Positions 15,004-18,228 of a stretch of DNA of 18,228 bases are shown in pieces. Every line of letters begins with the position of its first letter. The stretch's first letter is position 1. This DNA is from Pirellulaceae bacterium (lineage in GTDB: Bacteria; Planctomycetota; Planctomycetia; Pirellulales; Pirellulaceae). The notes beneath the pieces were generated by a model, which searched no databases, was not told the DNA's origin, and worked only from the letters and a program-made list of their open reading frames with translations. Where the stretch lies: positions 1 through 18,228 of the forward strand of contig JABDKS010000744.1 of the NCBI GenBank assembly GCA_013002105.1. Direction: 5' to 3'. The translations under genes and the position numbers were made by a program.

Positions 15004-16128
15004 TCAGTCGATCAGATTTTGTGGTTTCCGCGGCGGTCCTGGCGGGGCTGGCTTTTTCTCAATCGGTGGGCCCAATTCAATACCACCGGGAACGTGACTG
15101 GTGTATTGCCAATCTTGATTCTGTGGATCCCAACCGCTTAACAAACCCGATTTGTTAAATAGGCGTCTTGCCGTGACGTACACGTCATAGCTGTCAGGCA
15201 ATACGTAAAAACGCGCGTAATACTGGGCGGGGTCAATCAAATTCAGGTACTCCGCGCGAACCGCCGAACGCGGATTAATCAGCTGACGATCCGTGCCACC
15301 TCGACCTTCGCGCGGAATGAATCGCAAACGCAAATGACGGTTTGCGACGATGTAATACTCCACATCAAAAAACATGTCTTGATCTTTTAGCTTTTCCCAA
15401 AACTTAGCGAACGTGGCGGGATCGTATCCCTTGACAGGATCTTTCTGTATTCTCGCTCGCGCGATGATCTCCTTGGCACGCAACTCGGCACGCTTGCGAA
15501 ACACCTCGATATTCAACGGATACACCTTGTTTTCTGCGCAGATGATCGGCACTTGCTTTGCGCCCTGCGGTGGGGGACGCGGGTTCGGGATACTGACCTT
15601 GATGTCGGCGGGCGCAGGTTTCCGCGGCGTCTTGGACAACATTGCTTCCAGTTTCGCCTTCTCATCGAGCGTCGTGGTAATGAGCGTTTGCAATTCGTTT
15701 CGTTTTGCCTCGGTATCGGCGATCTTCTTCAGATTGGCTTCCGCCATCGCTTTGTCTTCCTTGATTTTCAGAGCGAATTGATTCTGTTCTTTCTTTTTCT
15801 CCTCCAACAACTTCTTGCGTCGTTCCAATAGCTCCTTTTTCTTCTGCAGTTCTTCCTTCTGTTTTTCGCTGTCGATATCCAACGGCGAGATCAAAATACG
15901 CTCCAGATCCTTCTCTTCTTCTTTCTTCTCACGAAGCTCCGCTTTGACTGTCTCCAACTGTTCCGTGTCGACCTGATTCTCTTGAATCACCTTACTCACG
16001 ACATCCGCCACGCTCATCTGAGTGACGATCAAAACGAGCACCAAAATCCCGACGACGTTGGTCATGGTATCGAGGAGTGAATCGAGTCCACCATCGTCAT
16101 CGTCATTACCGCTTCTGCGTACAGCCAT
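15004..16128 (-). CDS. ExbD/MotB-like single-span protein with coiled coil and periplasmic domain
   Basis: 374 residues. After a short acidic cytoplasmic start (NDDDD), one membrane helix lies at about 22-42 (VVGILVLVLIVTQM). It is preceded by DSLLDTMTN, placing Asp20 at the membrane border where ExbD/TolR/MotB carry their proton-binding Asp. A charged coiled coil rich in Lys/Glu follows (about 50-165, EELQKKKELLERRKKLLEEK). Then comes a Pro-rich linker (NPRPPPQG) and a globular domain starting VPIICAENKVYPL (about 192-345). The tail is Pro/Lys-rich (KKPAPPGPPRKPQ). Last gene of the operon; its start is 8 bases after the upstream stop. It probably assembles with the MotA/ExbB-like protein as an ion-driven stator or force transducer; the partner receiving the force is unknown. 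Confidence 0.75.
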   Translation of the reverse strand: MAVRRSGNDDDDGGLDSLLDTMTNVVGILVLVLIVTQMSVADVVSKVIQENQVDTEQLETVKAELREKKEEEKDLERILISPLDIDSEKQKEELQKKKELLERRKKLLEEKKKEQNQFALKIKEDKAMAEANLKKIADTEAKRNELQTLITTTLDEKAKLEAMLSKTPRKPAPADIKVSIPNPRPPPQGAKQVPIICAENKVYPLNIEVFRKRAELRAKEIIARARIQKDPVKGYDPATFAKFWEKLKDQDMFFDVEYYIVANRHLRLRFIPREGRGGTDRQLINPRSAVRAEYLNLIDPAQYYARFYVLPDSYDVYVTARRLFNKSGLLSGWDPQNQDWQYTSHVPGGIELGPPIEKKPAPPGPPRKPQNLID

Positions 16129-16136
16129 CGTGGATC

Positions 16137-16952
16137 CTATCTCTTCCGTTTGTTGAAGGCACTCAGATCGATTCGTCCTTGGCCGACAACTGGAATTTTT
16201 CCGTTGCGGATATCACGTCCGTTACACAGGTCACGGCACATCCGATACGTTCCCAGTCCATCACTTCGCACCAGGAAAACGATTGAATCGTCCTTGCCGT
16301 TCGCGACCAAATTCAACAGTTCCAAAAAATCCTTGTCTTTGACAATGTCTGCCTGGCGTATCCGTTTGGGTTCGTCCAAGTTGTGCAAAACGATCGATCC
16401 GTTGGCCGCCTCGACGAAGTGCGGCGTAAAATTCAAGCCACTCCCTTGCGGCAACACCGTCACGTTTCCTTCGGTCGGTGCATCTTTTCGTTCGTTCAGT
16501 TCCTTCTCCAGTTGCGCCAGCTCCTCCTTCAGTTGGTCAAACTGCCGCTGCATGTCGGCGGCCGTTTCGCGATCCTTGGGGTTCACCTCAGGGATCACAA
16601 TTTGCACTTTCTGTTGCTCCGCCAATTCCTTCTCGATTTTCTCAAGCTCGGCAAGTAACTGCTCAAGCTCGGCGACCGTCATCGTCAGGGCCTTCTTGTC
16701 CTTGCGGATCTCCAGCGCGGCGGATTTCGACACGGAGATTTCCTGACGAAGTTCTTCGATGCGATCCTCGGCCTTGGCCATCTCCTTTTTGGTCTGCTCG
16801 TACTCTTCGATCTGCGCCACATCCGGCGTATCGGTTTGCGCCAGTGCGAGGGTCGCGATCATCATCGTCAACACGCCGATCACGCTGGCAATGATGCTCA
16901 AAAACGGAAACAGCGAAATATCGTCGTCATCGGCTCGTGGACGTCTTGGCAT
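16137..16952 (-). CDS. ExbD-like single-span protein with coiled coil
   Basis: 271 residues. An acidic start (RPRADDDD) leads into one membrane helix (about 13-38, LFPFLSIIASVIGVLTMMIATLALA), a coiled coil (about 45-160, with VAELEQLLAELEKIEKELAE and QFDQLKEELAQLEKELNE), and a small C-terminal domain (165-271, VLHNLDEPKRIRQADIVKDK and DSIVFLVRSDGLGTYR). The overall plan matches the next gene, but the membrane helix has no internal Asp; the nearest acidic residue is Asp11 at its start. The ATG at 16952 follows the upstream stop by two bases and has a strong Shine-Dalgarno GGGAGG (16966-16961) eight bases away, inside the end of the upstream gene. Translational coupling with both neighbours is likely. 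Exact biological role unknown. Confidence 0.75.
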   Translation of the reverse strand: MPRRPRADDDDISLFPFLSIIASVIGVLTMMIATLALAQTDTPDVAQIEEYEQTKKEMAKAEDRIEELRQEISVSKSAALEIRKDKKALTMTVAELEQLLAELEKIEKELAEQQKVQIVIPEVNPKDRETAADMQRQFDQLKEELAQLEKELNERKDAPTEGNVTVLPQGSGLNFTPHFVEAANGSIVLHNLDEPKRIRQADIVKDKDFLELLNLVANGKDDSIVFLVRSDGLGTYRMCRDLCNGRDIRNGKIPVVGQGRIDLSAFNKRKR

Positions 16953-16954
16953 CG

Positions 16955-18228
16955 TTATCGCCTCCCGTTGCGACGTGACTTTTTACCGCCGAACCAACCC
17001 GACTTCTGCGGTTGGACTTCCTCGACAACGCGTTGGACAACCACCTGCTGATCACCGAGCTTTTCCAAAACGCCGCTCAAACTGGAGAGCCCACGTTGCA
17101 GAGCGTCAAAATTCTGTGTCAACGTTTCGTTGGCGCCGGAAAAGGATCCCGTTACGTCGTTCTGCATACTGGCGGCTTGATCGGCCAAACTGGTCAACGT
17201 CGACTGAATCTTGTCCGCCGCATTGGCCATTTGGTCCAACTGAGCCTGCAGCCGAGCTTGCTGATCCAACTGCTGCTGGTTCAAAACTTTGACATGCTTT
17301 TTTTGTTGATCCTCGATGCGATTATTGACTTGATCCCAGCCCTTGGACACCTGATCTGTCAGTCGTGTGCCGATGGCATCGAGTTTCTTGAGCCAACGTT
17401 CCATCTCGGCATGCTGAGTTCCAAGTGCTTGTTCGACGGCTTCGCGAAAAATGCTCGCGTCGCCACCAACTCCGCCCGCGAGTCCTCGCTCGGCTCCACC
17501 CTCACGTCCGTCGTTCAACCGGCGCAGCAAATTTTCATTGCAGTACTCATCCACGCTAGTAATCAGATCTTCTTCGCTCTTTTGAATTGCCGACGCAGGG
17601 ATTTTGACGAACATGCTCATGATCAGCGCCAACAGCGTCGTGTCAAAAGCCGTCCCGAGTCCGCCAAACACATCTTGCAACGCTGACTTCATCGCATCCA
17701 TGCTGCCTCCGCCACTGAGACTTGACGCGAGACTGGCGACCGCCGCACTGACTCCCATCACCGTGCCGATAAAACCAAGAATGGGGAGCGCCCAGATGAA
17801 TACTTTCAAAATCGTATAGCTACCAGCAACGTTGTTTGCATCGATCGCGGATTGTGACTCCATCATCGTGACCGTTTCCGCCGCGCTCTTTCGCACACGG
17901 AAATGCTCGATACCGCGGACAACACGATTGATCAGAAATGTATCGCTGGTCGCTCCCGGCAGCCCATTGATGTGATCGATGAAACCGTCGATCGATGCCA
18001 GCGTGATCTCATCGGACACTTCCGTCGGCAATACATCCAAGAGCATCGCGTCTTTTTGCTTTTTCAGGTTCAACCATTTCAATGCAAGAATCGCCAAGGC
18101 CCAGAACATCAGAAATGTCGTGGGAAACGGCACCGGCCCCCGCTCCCAAAACAGGGCACCAAACTGCATATGCTTGATCGGAAACATGATTCCATACCAA
18201 ACCAATGCCAGACCCAATCCGATCAGTC
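16955..18228 (-). CDS. MotA/TolQ/ExbB proton-channel family protein (5' end outside the window)
   Basis: 423 residues visible; the frame stays open to the window edge, so the true start is missing (a TTG at 18217 is not a credible start because it lies within a membrane helix, LIGLGLALVWYG). Membrane segments: the partial first helix, a second with PTTFLMFWALAILALKWL, a third with ILKVFIWALPILGFIGTVMG, and a fourth with GTAFDTTLLALIMSMFV. The last two form the MotA/ExbB channel signature, including the conserved PILGFIGTVMG and the Thr-rich pore helix. The C-terminal 170 residues are a long cytoplasmic coiled coil (Gln-rich, QQLDQQARLQAQLDQM), ending in a basic tail (KKSRRNGRR). The channel should conduct ions to energise the two downstream ExbD-like proteins. 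Family secure, biological role not. Confidence 0.85.
   Translation of the reverse strand, partial: LIGLGLALVWYGIMFPIKHMQFGALFWERGPVPFPTTFLMFWALAILALKWLNLKKQKDAMLLDVLPTEVSDEITLASIDGFIDHINGLPGATSDTFLINRVVRGIEHFRVRKSAAETVTMMESQSAIDANNVAGSYTILKVFIWALPILGFIGTVMGVSAAVASLASSLSGGGSMDAMKSALQDVFGGLGTAFDTTLLALIMSMFVKIPASAIQKSEEDLITSVDEYCNENLLRRLNDGREGGAERGLAGGVGGDASIFREAVEQALGTQHAEMERWLKKLDAIGTRLTDQVSKGWDQVNNRIEDQQKKHVKVLNQQQLDQQARLQAQLDQMANAADKIQSTLTSLADQAASMQNDVTGSFSGANETLTQNFDALQRGLSSLSGVLEKLGDQQVVVQRVVEEVQPQKSGWFGGKKSRRNGRR

Overview
The window looks like chromosomal DNA of a planctomycete, most likely a Pirellulaceae/Rhodopirellula-type organism. This rests on gene families: an ECF-like sigma factor coupled to a membrane-spanning Ser/Thr kinase, a secreted type I sulfatase followed by a PSCyt1-DUF1549-DUF1553 protein and a DUF1501 protein, and a MotA/ExbB-like protein with two coiled-coil ExbD-like partners. 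Most starts lack an obvious Shine-Dalgarno sequence. No exact genus can be proved from the sequence alone.

Layout. (1) 1-230 (+): the last 75 codons of a histone-deacetylase/acetoin-utilisation family protein. (2) 411-3571 (+): an ECF-like sigma factor and an 837-aa transmembrane sensor Ser/Thr kinase, joined by a TGATG stop/start overlap; a perfect 12-bp inverted repeat lies just upstream. (3) 3643-4344 (-): a HAD phosphatase whose stop codon sits in an 18-bp triplicated repeat and whose 5' end overlaps, head to head, a DUF3754 membrane protein (4262-5572, +). (4) 5611-6381 (-): scpB, convergent with the previous gene. (5) 6422-6527: a nested palindromic element that also supplies the stop codon of an SDR oxidoreductase (6525-7307, -). 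(6) 7308-8873: about 1.5 kb with no convincing gene. Its right half (8066-8708) is packed with hairpins, including four diverged copies of a 70-78 bp palindromic repeat. (7) 8874-15003 (+): sulfatase, PSCyt1/DUF1549/DUF1553 protein and DUF1501 protein, probably one transcription unit. The middle gene carries a frameshift that cuts off its conserved last 59 residues. (8) 15004-18228 (-): a three-gene operon of a MotA/TolQ/ExbB-like channel (5' end outside the window) and two ExbD-like single-span proteins. It ends exactly at the base after the DUF1501 stop codon.

How the genes may work together. The sigma/kinase pair is a plausible signal-to-transcription module without a visible anti-sigma factor. 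The sulfatase/PSD1/DUF1501 group fits extracellular processing of sulfated polysaccharides, a common planctomycete lifestyle, although the exact role of the DUF proteins is unknown. The last operon is a candidate ion-driven stator complex in which only one of the two ExbD-like partners carries the membrane-border aspartate. The most unusual sequence in the window is the hairpin array at 8066-8708 upstream of the sulfatase; the clearest gene-level anomaly is the frameshift at about 13356.
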